A stretch of 64,000 nucleotides of DNA from Bradyrhizobium arachidis (GTDB lineage: Bacteria > Pseudomonadota > Alphaproteobacteria > Rhizobiales > Xanthobacteraceae), in NCBI RefSeq assembly GCF_015291705.1, contig NZ_CP030050.1, positions 7,316,001 through 7,380,000 of the forward strand. The letters are read 5' to 3'. Both the position numbers and the translations under genes were made by a program. Below are positions 8,720 through 16,872 of the stretch, piece after piece. Position 1 is the stretch's first letter; each line of letters begins with the position of its first letter. The notes beneath the pieces are model-generated. The model saw nothing but the letters and a program-made list of their open reading frames with translations. It did no database searches and was not told the origin of the DNA.

Positions 8720-9394
8720 TCAGCGCGACTTGCGCCGGCCGGCCTTGGGCGGCTCAGCCCCAGGAAGCTCGACAAGTTCGCCGCTGCGCAGACCATTGAA
8801 GATCATGTCGAAGAAAATGTCCGCGATCTGCTCGGGGGTTGCGGACTTGTTGGGATTGTACCAGCGATGCATCCAGTTCAGCGAGGACAGGATCAGCCGG
8901 CCGGTCATGGGCACATCGACCTTGCGGATCTCGCCGGCATCGATGGCTTCCTGGATCAGGCCGCGCAGAAAGTTCTCGAAGCGGTCGCGCCGCGTCAGCC
9001 GTTCCTTGTGCCGGTGCCGGTCGGGATCGTTCCAGAAGGCGGTCGTCGAAGCGATCCAGGCCCAGCGGTAGCGGCGGAAATATTCCGCCGTGGCGACCAT
9101 GAACGCGCGGATCTTCTGCGACGGCGGCCCGTCGGGAATGCGATCGCGCACAAACAGATAGAGCTCCAGCGTCGAGCCGACCGCCACGCGCGCGTAGATC
9201 TCGTCCTTGTTGGAGAAATGATGGTAGAGCAGCGACTTGGAGATACCGCAGGCGAGCGCGATGTCGCGCATCGAGGTTCCTTCGAATCCCTTGCTGGCGA
9301 ACAGCCGGCCGGCCTCGGCGAGGATCTGAAGCACGCGATCAGAGGCCTCGGCCTGGTTCGCAACGCCATCCTTCATCGTTGACAGTTCAGTCAT
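8720..9394 (-). CDS. TetR/AcrR-family transcriptional repressor
   Basis: A 224-residue regulator. The N-terminal helix-turn-helix spans roughly residues 38-68, with TSMRDIALACGISKSLLYHHF matching the TetR DNA-binding signature, followed by NKDEIYARV. The C-terminal ligand domain contains WNDPDRHRHKERL and NWMHRWYNPNKSATPEQIA, resembling regulators of fatty-acid or acyl-CoA genes. The end is basic (KAGRRKSR). Its own promoter carries the same 12-base palindrome as the TTT promoter, implying autoregulation together with control of the 7531-1 operon. The effector, perhaps an acyl-CoA, is not known. Confidence 0.93.
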   Translation of the reverse strand: MTELSTMKDGVANQAEASDRVLQILAEAGRLFASKGFEGTSMRDIALACGISKSLLYHHFSNKDEIYARVAVGSTLELYLFVRDRIPDGPPSQKIRAFMVATAEYFRRYRWAWIASTTAFWNDPDRHRHKERLTRRDRFENFLRGLIQEAIDAGEIRKVDVPMTGRLILSSLNWMHRWYNPNKSATPEQIADIFFDMIFNGLRSGELVELPGAEPPKAGRRKSR

Positions 9395-9449
9395 GAACTC
9401 CGCAATCCATTCATCAGCCAGCGAGTCTTTAGAATGAAACTAGGTTTTC

Positions 9450-9466
9450 ACCGACCGATCGGTCAA
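9450..9466. promoter_or_regulatory. Putative TetR operator 3 (GACCGATCGGTC)
   Basis: The palindrome core at 9453-9464 is identical to 7661-7672. It lies 59 bases upstream of the TetR start and about 30 bases upstream of the SMP-30 gene, so it could control both divergent promoters. Confidence 0.75.
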
Positions 9467-9492
9467 GCCCGGCGATTCCCATGCGAGGAACC

Positions 9493-10377
9493 ATGAGCAT
9501 GGTACGGATCACGCGCGTCGGCACGACCAGGGACCAGCTCGGCGAGAGCCCGGTGTGGGACGAGCGCAGGCAGCGCCTGTTCTGGATCGATTCCCTCGCC
9601 GGATTGATTCGCACGCTCGATCCCGTCACCGGCGCTATCGACGAATTCGGCGCTCCCGCGCCAATCGGCTCATTGGCGTTGCGAGGCGACGGCGGCGCGG
9701 TGCTGGCGCTGCGCCATGGATTTGCGCACCTTGATTTCGACACGCGCGCGCTGACCGACGGTCCCTCGATCGGGCTCGACCACGCCAAGGTGCGGCTGAA
9801 CGACGGCAAGGCCGATCCCCATGGATGCTTCGTGGCAGGCACGATGCACGGCGACCGCGCCCAGGAGGAGGCGCCGCTCGGCGGTCTCTATCGGCTGGAC
9901 GCATCGGGCGCGCTGGAGCTGCTGGACACCGATCTCGCGGTCAGCAACGGGCCGTGCTTCAGTCTGGACGGACGGACGTTCTATCTCGCCGACAGCGCAA
10001 GACGGATCATCTGGGCCTATGACTACAGTCCGGACGGTCCGCCCGCGAACAAGCGCGTCTTCGTCGATACCGAGGCGCAAGGGTCCGGATGCGACGGTGC
10101 AACGGTCGATGCGGAAGGCTGTCTCTGGTCGGTGCTGGTGCGCATCGGCAAGATCGCGCGGTTCGCACCGGATGGGACAATGGTGCGGACGATCGACATG
10201 CCGGTCCGTCACCCCACCAGCGTGGCCTTCGGCGGGCCCGATCTCGATGTTCTCTACGTGACCTCGATCTCGCGCAGCCACGCGCTCGGTGACGATCACC
10301 CCGATGCCGGCGGGCTGTTCGCGGTCGAAGGCCTCGGCGTCCGCGGCCTGCCGGCGCACAGGTTTGGCCCCGACTGA
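9493..10377 (+). CDS. SMP-30/gluconolactonase-family lactonase
   Basis: A six-bladed beta-propeller protein of about 294 residues. GESPVWDERR supplies the first metal-binding Glu, SNGPCFSLDGRTFYLAD the Asn/Asp of the central site, and HPTSVAFGGPDLDVLYVTS the last conserved blade. The family hydrolyses sugar or other lactones with a divalent metal. ATG codons at 9481, 9493 and 9499 are in frame. GAGGA at 9484-9488 supports 9493 or 9499. It is divergent from the TetR gene across a shared operator, so it may open a lactone feeding the acyl-CoA operon. That link is inference. Confidence 0.9.
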   Translation: MSMVRITRVGTTRDQLGESPVWDERRQRLFWIDSLAGLIRTLDPVTGAIDEFGAPAPIGSLALRGDGGAVLALRHGFAHLDFDTRALTDGPSIGLDHAKVRLNDGKADPHGCFVAGTMHGDRAQEEAPLGGLYRLDASGALELLDTDLAVSNGPCFSLDGRTFYLADSARRIIWAYDYSPDGPPANKRVFVDTEAQGSGCDGATVDAEGCLWSVLVRIGKIARFAPDGTMVRTIDMPVRHPTSVAFGGPDLDVLYVTSISRSHALGDDHPDAGGLFAVEGLGVRGLPAHRFGPD

Positions 10378-10388
10378 GCGCCTCTGCT

Positions 10389-11306
10389 CTAGTGCGCCGA
10401 CCTCTTGATCTGCTTCGGCACGTTCTCCGCCATGTAGTCCACAAAGACTCTGATCTTCTCCGGCAGATAGCTGCTCTGGAGAAACGTCGCGTAGATTCCT
10501 TCGTCGAAGGTGGAATTCGTCACCCGGAAGCCGGGCAACAGACGGACCAGGCGCCTGCTCTTCAATTCCTCCGCCACAGTGTAATCGTCGAGCAGCGCGA
10601 TACCGTGCCCGGTGACGGCGAGATCGCACAACACCACGCCGTTGTTGCTGCTGAGGGACGACGGTACGACGATCTCGCGCAAATTGTTCCTGCGCATGAA
10701 CTTCCAGACCACATCGTCCGGGCCCATCCAGTAGGTCAGGCAATGATGGCGGGTGATGTCTTCCGGTTCGCGCAACTTCGGCATCCGGCCGACATAGTCC
10801 GGTGAGGCCACGAGAATCCGCTCGCTCCGCAGCAGCCTTCGCTGCATGAGGCCTGGGTCCTTCGCTGCCTGGATCTGGAAGTCGACGTCGAATTCATCTT
10901 CGCGAAGCTGAGGGCGCCGCTCGGACAGACGCAGCTCCACCTTCAGCTCCGGATAGAGCTTTTGAAAGCCCGGGATCAGGGGCGAGAGCACCTTGATGCC
11001 GAACAGCGTCCGCGAGTGCACGCGCAGCGTTCCGCGCGGCGCGGTCTGGAGCGAGAGCGCTGCAGCCTCGGCATCCTCGATGCCGTGCAGCACCTGCTCG
11101 GTGCGCTGGAAGAAAATCTTGCCCGCATCGGTCAAGCCGAGATGGCGCGTGCTGCGGTTCAAAAGCTGCACGCCGAGCTGCGCCTCGAGCTCGCCGATGT
11201 AGCGCGACACCGACGCCGGCGAGAGCCCGACGCGGCGCCCGGCCGCCGAAAAGCTGCCCTCACGGACGGCGCTGACGAACAATTCCATGGCCTGGAGGCG
11301 ATTCAT
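10389..11306 (-). CDS. LysR-family transcriptional regulator
   Basis: A 305-residue LTTR. Residues 1-60 form the winged helix (FSAAGRRVGLSPASVSRYI, then LLNRSTRHLGLTDAG), followed by the periplasmic-binding-like effector domain (RGTLRVHSRTLFGIKVLSPL). The ATG at 11306 is preferred over an upstream TTG at 11327 because MNRLQAMELF is the typical opening. It is transcribed away from a monooxygenase/flavin reductase pair and most likely activates it through the 123-base AT-richer region between them. It resembles the CrgA/DmlR branch. Confidence 0.93.
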   Translation of the reverse strand: MNRLQAMELFVSAVREGSFSAAGRRVGLSPASVSRYIGELEAQLGVQLLNRSTRHLGLTDAGKIFFQRTEQVLHGIEDAEAAALSLQTAPRGTLRVHSRTLFGIKVLSPLIPGFQKLYPELKVELRLSERRPQLREDEFDVDFQIQAAKDPGLMQRRLLRSERILVASPDYVGRMPKLREPEDITRHHCLTYWMGPDDVVWKFMRRNNLREIVVPSSLSSNNGVVLCDLAVTGHGIALLDDYTVAEELKSRRLVRLLPGFRVTNSTFDEGIYATFLQSSYLPEKIRVFVDYMAENVPKQIKRSAH

Positions 11307-11429
11307 CGATCTTTTCAGATTTTGCAAAAGACATGCTCAGATTACGCCAATTGTTCGAAAAAGCTCAAGGCCATAATCTCATGAGAACGCGTCGCAAGAG
11401 CGACCGCAATTGGGTGGAGGAGGCAACCG

Positions 11430-12512
11430 ATGGAATTCGGCGTATTCATTCTGGCGCAGCAGCGCGGTTATCATCAGACCTCGCAGCAGGTGATCAACAA
11501 CGCCGTCGAGCAGACCGTTGCCGCCGAGCATGCCGGCTTCGATAAGGCCTGGTATGCCGAGCACCATTTCAACAATTACAGCCTGTGTCCTTCGCCGCTG
11601 ATGATGGTCGCGCATTGCGCGGGCCTCACTAAGCGCATCCGCCTCGGTTCGGCCGTCTGCGTGCTGCCGCTCTACAACCCGGCGCGACTGCTCGGCGAAA
11701 TCGGCTTTGCCGACATTGTCTCGAACGGGCGGCTCGATCTCGGCATCGGCTCGGGCTACCAGAAATTCGAGTTCGACCGCTTCGGCGTCGACCTCGACCA
11801 TTCGCATGCGCTGTTCGCCGAGTTCTACGACGTGCTCCAGGCCGGCATGCGCGAGCGCATCTTCTCCTATTCCGGCGAGCACCTGAAGATGCCACCGACG
11901 GCGATCGCGGTGCGCACGGTGCAGAAACCGATGCCGCCGATCTGGGTCACGTCCGGCCACGGCGAGACGCTCGGCCGCGCCATCCGCGACAACCACAACC
12001 TCTTCGTCACCGCGCTCTTGAACGGCCTCGACGCAATCAAGGCCTTGCGCGAACGTCTCGAGGGAATCGCGGCCAAGGAAGGCCGCTCCATCGACGATAC
12101 GCATTTCGGCTTCCTGCGCTGTGCCTATGCCAGCGACAATGACAGCGAGATCCAGTCCTATCTCGACAACGCGCGCTTCCAGCGCCGGCTCTCCGAAAGC
12201 CTGAAGTTCCGCCGCGCCCAGAGCGACGACGGCTACCTGATCAAGGAGGAAGCCGGACCGAACGACATGAGCCTGGAGACGATGCGCAGCAACCTGCCGG
12301 TCGGCAACGTCAACCAGGTGATCGACCGCATGCTGGAAGAGATCAGCATTCTCAAGCCGACCCACATCGCGCTGCAGACCCAGCTCGGCGACTTCGATCA
12401 GCGCACGATGCTGCGCCAGATCGAATTGTGGGGCAGCAGGATCATTCCCGCGATCCGGAAGGAGCTGAAATCCGGTCGCGGCAAAGTCGCGGGCGAAGCG
12501 GTTTCGGCATAG
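11430..12512 (+). CDS. LLM-class flavin-dependent oxidoreductase (luciferase-like monooxygenase)
   Basis: A 360-residue bacterial-luciferase-fold protein. It begins MEFGVFILAQQRGYHQTSQQ, with AGFDKAWYAEHHFNNYSLCPSP containing the EHH motif of the alpha-subunit-like class. RIRLGSAVCVLPLYNPARL and RLDLGIGSGYQKFEFDRFG bind FMNH2. GGAGGAGG lies six bases before the ATG. Members oxygenate or desaturate diverse substrates with reduced FMN. The flavin reductase gene starts 31 bases downstream, which forms a complete two-component monooxygenase. Substrate unknown. Confidence 0.92.
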   Translation: MEFGVFILAQQRGYHQTSQQVINNAVEQTVAAEHAGFDKAWYAEHHFNNYSLCPSPLMMVAHCAGLTKRIRLGSAVCVLPLYNPARLLGEIGFADIVSNGRLDLGIGSGYQKFEFDRFGVDLDHSHALFAEFYDVLQAGMRERIFSYSGEHLKMPPTAIAVRTVQKPMPPIWVTSGHGETLGRAIRDNHNLFVTALLNGLDAIKALRERLEGIAAKEGRSIDDTHFGFLRCAYASDNDSEIQSYLDNARFQRRLSESLKFRRAQSDDGYLIKEEAGPNDMSLETMRSNLPVGNVNQVIDRMLEEISILKPTHIALQTQLGDFDQRTMLRQIELWGSRIIPAIRKELKSGRGKVAGEAVSA

Positions 12513-12543
12513 CTCAGCGCGAGCGCAGGCCCGGAGGTACGTC

Positions 12544-13059
12544 ATGGGATGTCAGATCTCGCAGATGACCGATTTCCACTCCGTCGAAGCCGCCGAATTC
12601 CGGCTGGCCATGCGTAATCTCGCGAGCGGCGTAGCGATCGTTGCGACGGGAACGGAAACCACACGGCGCGGGCTGACGGTCAGCTCCGTCACCTCGCTGT
12701 GCATGGACCCGCCCTGTCTGCTCGTCGGCGTCAACTCGAGCTCCGAAACGCACGCCGCCATCCTCGCCAACGGCCGCTTCGGAGTGAGCCTCCTTGGCCG
12801 GGGTCAGGAAGATCTGGCGCTGCGTTTCGCCGGCGGCATCAAGGGCCTCGAGCGCTTCGCGACGGCGCCGTGGGAGCAAGGTGTCCTCGACGTGCCGCTG
12901 CTCGAACCGGCGATCGGCGCGCTGGAATGCGTGCTACATCACCACCAGGTGGTCGGCACGCACGGTCTCTTCATCGGCAGGATCGTGGCGACGCGCGGCG
13001 GGAATGGCGATCCCCTCGTCAATTTCCAGGGCGCGCTACGCGCCTTGCCGCAAGCCTAG
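12544..13059 (+). CDS. Flavin reductase domain protein (HpaC/RutF-like)
   Basis: A 171-residue flavin reductase. FRLAMRNLASGVAIVATG is the typical first strand, GLTVSSVTSLCMDPPCLLVGVN the FMN-binding segment, and GRFGVSLLGRGQEDLALRFAG the NAD(P)H region. It probably supplies reduced FMN to the luciferase-like monooxygenase encoded just upstream. GGAGG seven bases before ATG 12544 fixes the start. The stop codon TAG (13057-13059) overlaps the first bases of a palindromic repeat element, so the element may also serve as the 3' end of the transcript. Confidence 0.92.
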   Translation: MGCQISQMTDFHSVEAAEFRLAMRNLASGVAIVATGTETTRRGLTVSSVTSLCMDPPCLLVGVNSSSETHAAILANGRFGVSLLGRGQEDLALRFAGGIKGLERFATAPWEQGVLDVPLLEPAIGALECVLHHHQVVGTHGLFIGRIVATRGGNGDPLVNFQGALRALPQA

Positions 13060-13160
13060 AGCGCGATGAGATCAGGATGAATCGTCATCGCGCTTTAGGG
13101 TATTGTTTGAGCATGATCTTCTCGGAAAACCGCTGCGCACTTTTCCGGATCACGCTCTAG
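13058..13160 (+). repeat. Dispersed palindromic element, copy 1 (two hairpins)
   Basis: The first hairpin pairs AGCGCGATGA (13060-13069) with TCATCGCGCT (13085-13094). The second pairs AGCATGATC (13110-13118) with GATCACGCT (13148-13156), one mismatch, and has inner CGGAAAA/TTTTCCG arms. A second copy lies inverted at 63850-63951 with nearly the same sequence. Elements of this type are frequent between genes in Bradyrhizobium and relatives, as I recall. No coding capacity. Confidence 0.85.
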
Positions 13161-13187
13161 CCGGGCATCGCACGAGGGAGCGGCGTC

Positions 13188-13484
13188 GTGATCATCGAAT
13201 GCTTCGAGGGTGGCATCGTCCGGCTGACGGAGCCGATGGACTTCCGCAGGTTCAAGCTGGTGCTGCATGCCGGCGCCCGGCCCGAAACGCAGGGCTGGAA
13301 AGGGATCACGCTACTCGACGAGCGCGATGCGCTCGTCGCGATCGATCTCGTGCCGACCCTGACCGGCCGTCCTGACGATGCGAGCTGGGACCAGCGCTAC
13401 GCCGAGATGGTGGCCAAGGCCCGCGAGCATGGCTGGATCGACGCCGAGCGAGCCGCGATCCGGGCTCATATCGAACGCGCGTAA
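13188..13484 (+). CDS. Small conserved-type hypothetical protein (98 aa)
   Basis: The protein opens MIIECFEGGIVRLTEPMDFRRFKLVL and has no signal peptide or membrane segment. It reads as an acidic, soluble alpha/beta protein ending in a helix with alternating charges (AEMVAKAREHGWIDAERAAIR). Translation begins at GTG 13188 with GAGGGAG seven bases upstream, and codon use matches the neighbours, so it is a real gene. I do not recognise a family. It follows the palindromic element and is probably transcribed on its own. Confidence 0.75.
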   Translation: MIIECFEGGIVRLTEPMDFRRFKLVLHAGARPETQGWKGITLLDERDALVAIDLVPTLTGRPDDASWDQRYAEMVAKAREHGWIDAERAAIRAHIERA

Positions 13485-13494
13485 ACCAACTCAC

Positions 13495-14178
13495 CTAATC
13501 GTACTGCGCCGTGTGCGAGCTTCCGCGCTTTGCGGTGCTTTCCGCAACTGCCGACACGTTTGCGGACGCGCCCTGGCCCGTCTTCGTGAGCTCCAAGGTC
13601 TCGGTCAGTTCGCCGCGCGCCATGATCACCTCCCGGCGATGCACCGAAAGAAGTTTCCAGCCCTGATAGTCGCCGTCGAGCTTGAGGCGCAGTGTGGTCT
13701 TGCTGTCCTCGTCGACAAAAATCCCGACACTCTGGTCGCCGCCGATGACCGTTCCGACCAGCACCAGATGCAACTCGGCCTGCGGCGGGCCGGACGGCGT
13801 TGGCGGTGGCGGCGCGCTCGACGCGGCGACCGAAGCCACGGGCGGTGGCGGGCGCCGCGAGGCCGAGAAGATCGGTCGCTCGCCCGTCTCCGACAACGTT
13901 GCGAGCGGCACCGCCCAAAGCGGATTGCCCTTCATCGCCTCCCGCTTGACTGGCGAGGCTGATCGCGCCGCAGGGCCGACGGCCGATGCCGGTGTTGCGG
14001 GAACTTCCGGAAGCGGGCGGTCAGGCGCCGGCACGAGGTAGGCTGGCGCGTCGGCATCCGAAAAATCCGACGGCAGCGCAAAGGTCGGAGCGGAAACGGC
14101 AAGCAATGCCGCCAGCATGGGCGCGAACCATGCCGAGATCCGCCGTATCGCCCGATGTGCTCGCATGTCCCTCGTCAT
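13495..14178 (-). CDS. GspN-like/type II secretion-associated periplasmic protein
   Basis: The 227 residues begin with a membrane anchor or signal segment (WFAPMLAALLAVSAPTFA), then a Pro/Ala-rich linker. The motif NPLWAVPLATLSETGERPIF is characteristic of GspN-type proteins. A second proline stretch follows, then a small beta-domain (LHLVLVGTVIGGDQSVGIFV) resembling the HR domain of GspC/PulC. A role in a type II secretion apparatus is suggested by family resemblance. No other gsp genes are in the window, so it is an orphan here. It is convergent with the small gene at 13188-13484. Confidence 0.7.
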   Translation of the reverse strand: MTRDMRAHRAIRRISAWFAPMLAALLAVSAPTFALPSDFSDADAPAYLVPAPDRPLPEVPATPASAVGPAARSASPVKREAMKGNPLWAVPLATLSETGERPIFSASRRPPPPVASVAASSAPPPPTPSGPPQAELHLVLVGTVIGGDQSVGIFVDEDSKTTLRLKLDGDYQGWKLLSVHRREVIMARGELTETLELTKTGQGASANVSAVAESTAKRGSSHTAQYD

Positions 14179-14522
14179 CAGCCAATTGCCAGCAGTACAA
14201 GTTTCTCAGTCACGCAAAGCTGGCGGCCTGCATATGCAGGACAGGCAGCGCCGAGGGAAGCAAGGCTTATCGGTTACCGATGTGACAACCGTGCGAAGCG
14301 GCGATTACCTTGCCCGATGTTTCAACGGCTTATCCGACTGCAACGGCGCAGAGATGAATTTGAGCGTCCAAGCCGCCGGCAATGCGCCTTTTTGGTTGTA
14401 ACTGTAACAATTCGCTACTCGCAATGGCCGCCTGAGGTCTAGTATGATATTGTTGCTGGATCGTCATACTCACCTGCCATAGTATGGCCATTGGACTGCA
14501 ATGGTTGTCGTGCGGAGATATC
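14179..14522. other. 344-base divergent intergenic region upstream of the TonB receptor
   Basis: No gene with credible coding character is seen. The right half is AT-richer (TTTTTGGTTGTAACTGTAAC near 14391-14410) and holds the promoter of the TonB-dependent receptor together with a NikR-type box at 14441-14470. The left part belongs to the 5' region of the GspN-like gene. Confidence 0.6.
14441..14470. promoter_or_regulatory. NikR-type nickel operator, AGTATGA-N16-TCATACT
   Basis: The arms AGTATGA (14441-14447) and TCATACT (14464-14470) are perfect inverted repeats separated by exactly 16 bases. This matches the known NikR consensus GTATGA-N16-TCATAC without a mismatch. The site ends 52 bases before the GTG start of the TonB-dependent receptor, where nickel-dependent repression of transcription would be expected. 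No nikR gene is in the window. The spacing match makes chance occurrence unlikely, but binding is not shown. Confidence 0.8.
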
Positions 14523-16721
14523 GTGGTGCGTAGGGTCTTGTTGCGGGTGTTTTCCGCCGCCGCATCGTCCACCCTTTGCGCGTTCCCGGCTCCGGCCCAT
14601 GAGAGCAGCTCGGCCGCACCCGCCGAGCTTCCGCCGGTCACCATTGCGGCGGCAGACCATCAGCATCCCAAACGACACGCTCGCAGAAAACCGCGGAAGG
14701 ACCTTGGTGTGCACAGCCAGACTGCCGCTCGCGCGGACAGCCAGGCCGAGGGCGGCGGTGCGGCCGGCGCAGCGCCGGCCGGTTCGACCGCCTTGCAACC
14801 CACAGCCGCCAGCGCAATGCGCATCAGCGGCGCGCAGGTGAACGCTATCCCGTTCTCGCGCCCCGGCGAGGCGCTGGAAGTGGTGCCGGGCCTGATCGTC
14901 ACGCAGCATTCCGGCGAGGGTAAAGCCAACCAGTATTTCCTGCGCGGCTTCAATCTCGATCACGGCACCGATCTTGCGATCAGTGTCGACGGCATGCCCG
15001 TCAACATGCCGACCCACGGTCATGGGCAAGGCTATGCCGATATCAACTTCCTGATCCCGGAGCTGATCCAGTCGGTCAACGTCCGCAAGGGACCGTATTT
15101 CGCCGACCAGGGCGACTTCGCATCCGCCGGCGCCGTGGCGATCGACTATGTCAACAAGCTGCCGCACAATTTCGCGGAGATGACCTTCGGCAGCTTCGGC
15201 TATCGGCGCGCACTGGCGGCGGGATCGACCCGCGTCGGCGATGGCACGCTGCTGACGGCGTTCGAAGCCAACAAGTATGACGGGCCGTGGGACATCCCCG
15301 ACGATGTCCGCAAGCTGAATGGCGTCATGCGCTACAGCCAGGGCACCGCGACCGACGGCCTGACGCTGACGGCAATGGCCTATTCCAACGGCTGGAATTC
15401 GACCGATCAGGTCCCGCAACGCGCGATCGACCAGGGTCTGATCAGCCGTCTCGGCACACTCGATCCGACCGATGGCGGCACCTCCAGCCGGTTCAGCCTG
15501 TCGAGCAACTGGGCGCAGTCGAGCGAGTACGGGCAAACCAATGTCAGCGCCTATGTCGTGCGCTCCGACCTGCGGCTGTTCAACAACTTCACCTACTTCC
15601 TCGACAATCCCGTCAATGGCGACCAGTTCAGCCAGCTCGACGGTCGTACGCTCGGCGGCTTCGATGCGCGCCATACGTTCGACTGGCGCTTTGCCGGCCT
15701 CGAATCGCAGACCCGCGTCGGCCTGCAGAGCCGCTACGACGACATCCATGTCGGCCTGTTCAAGACCGAGCAGCGCAATTGGCTGTTGACCGTGCGCGAC
15801 GACCGTGTGCAGGAGGGCAATGTCGGCCTCTGGACCGATACGACCACGCACTGGAACGACTGGCTGCACACCACGGCCGGCATCCGCGAGGATTTCTTCG
15901 CTGGACACGTCTTCAGCGATACGCCGCAGAATTCGGGCAACGCGCAGGCCTCGATGGCGAGCCCGAAGGCCGGCATCGTGCTCGGCCCCTGGTACAAGAC
16001 CGAGTTCTACGGCAATGCCGGCTACGGCCTGCACAGCAACGACATCCGCGGCGCGACGATCACCGTCGATCCCAACGACAAGGTGACCCCGCTCGACCGC
16101 GTGCCGCTGCTGGTGCGCTCGCGCGGCGCCGAACTCGGTATCCGTACCAAGGTGATCGAGGGCCTCACCAGCTCGCTGGCAGTGTTCGTGCTCGACTTCG
16201 ACTCCGAGCTGTTGTTCGTCGGGGACGCCGGCACCACCGAGCCGAGCCGGCCCAGCCGCCGCGTCGGCGTCGAGTGGACGAACGAGTACAAGCCCCTGCC
16301 GTGGATGACGGTCGATCTCGACGTCGCGCAGACCCACGCGCGCTTCACCGATTTCGACCCCGCCGGATCCCGAATCCCCGGCGCACCGGCGTGGGTCGCA
16401 AGCAGCGCGATCACGCTGGGCGGCGACACCGGCTGGTTCGGCAGCCTGAAGGCGCGCTATTTCGGTCCGCGTCCGCTCATCGAGGACGACAGCGTCCGTT
16501 CGCGGTCGTCGTTGATCTTCAATGCACGCGCCGGCTACAGGTTCGACAATGGCGTGAAGGTGCAGCTCGACGTGCTCAACCTCTTCAACGCCCAGACCAA
16601 CCAGATCGAATATTACTATCTGTCCCGCCTGCCGGGAGAGCCCATCGACGGCGTCGCTGACCGTCACGTCCATCCGGCTGAGCCGCTTGCGGTGCGGCTG
16701 ACGGTGGCGGCGAGATTCTGA
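14523..16721 (+). CDS. TonB-dependent outer-membrane receptor, putative nickel/cobalt (metal-chelate) uptake
   Basis: About 732 residues. GTG 14523 is chosen because GCGGAG lies just upstream and the product then starts with a signal peptide (VVRRVLLRVFSAAASSTLCA...PAHE). A His/Arg-rich stretch (DHQHPKRHARRK) follows. The plug domain has FSRPGEALEVVPGLIVTQHS, YFLRGFNLDHGTDLAISVDG and the His-rich THGHGQGYADINFL. The barrel ends in the terminal aromatic AARF. It would import a substrate using TonB energy. The NikR-type box in front and the HupE/UreJ genes downstream point to nickel or cobalt, possibly as a chelate. Family assignment is firm; the substrate is inferred. Confidence 0.9.
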   Translation: MVRRVLLRVFSAAASSTLCAFPAPAHESSSAAPAELPPVTIAAADHQHPKRHARRKPRKDLGVHSQTAARADSQAEGGGAAGAAPAGSTALQPTAASAMRISGAQVNAIPFSRPGEALEVVPGLIVTQHSGEGKANQYFLRGFNLDHGTDLAISVDGMPVNMPTHGHGQGYADINFLIPELIQSVNVRKGPYFADQGDFASAGAVAIDYVNKLPHNFAEMTFGSFGYRRALAAGSTRVGDGTLLTAFEANKYDGPWDIPDDVRKLNGVMRYSQGTATDGLTLTAMAYSNGWNSTDQVPQRAIDQGLISRLGTLDPTDGGTSSRFSLSSNWAQSSEYGQTNVSAYVVRSDLRLFNNFTYFLDNPVNGDQFSQLDGRTLGGFDARHTFDWRFAGLESQTRVGLQSRYDDIHVGLFKTEQRNWLLTVRDDRVQEGNVGLWTDTTTHWNDWLHTTAGIREDFFAGHVFSDTPQNSGNAQASMASPKAGIVLGPWYKTEFYGNAGYGLHSNDIRGATITVDPNDKVTPLDRVPLLVRSRGAELGIRTKVIEGLTSSLAVFVLDFDSELLFVGDAGTTEPSRPSRRVGVEWTNEYKPLPWMTVDLDVAQTHARFTDFDPAGSRIPGAPAWVASSAITLGGDTGWFGSLKARYFGPRPLIEDDSVRSRSSLIFNARAGYRFDNGVKVQLDVLNLFNAQTNQIEYYYLSRLPGEPIDGVADRHVHPAEPLAVRLTVAARF

Positions 16722-16872
16722 TCGCACCGGCAACCGGCGCCGACCTGCCGTCACAAATCCTGAAAAAATCTGACATAGAGCAAATGCTCTGATCGGCCCT
16801 GAGAACGACGGCCGATGCAAAGCGCTCAGCTTGCCTCGCGCAAGCGGTCGCGTTCGAACAGGAGTGAGGGGA

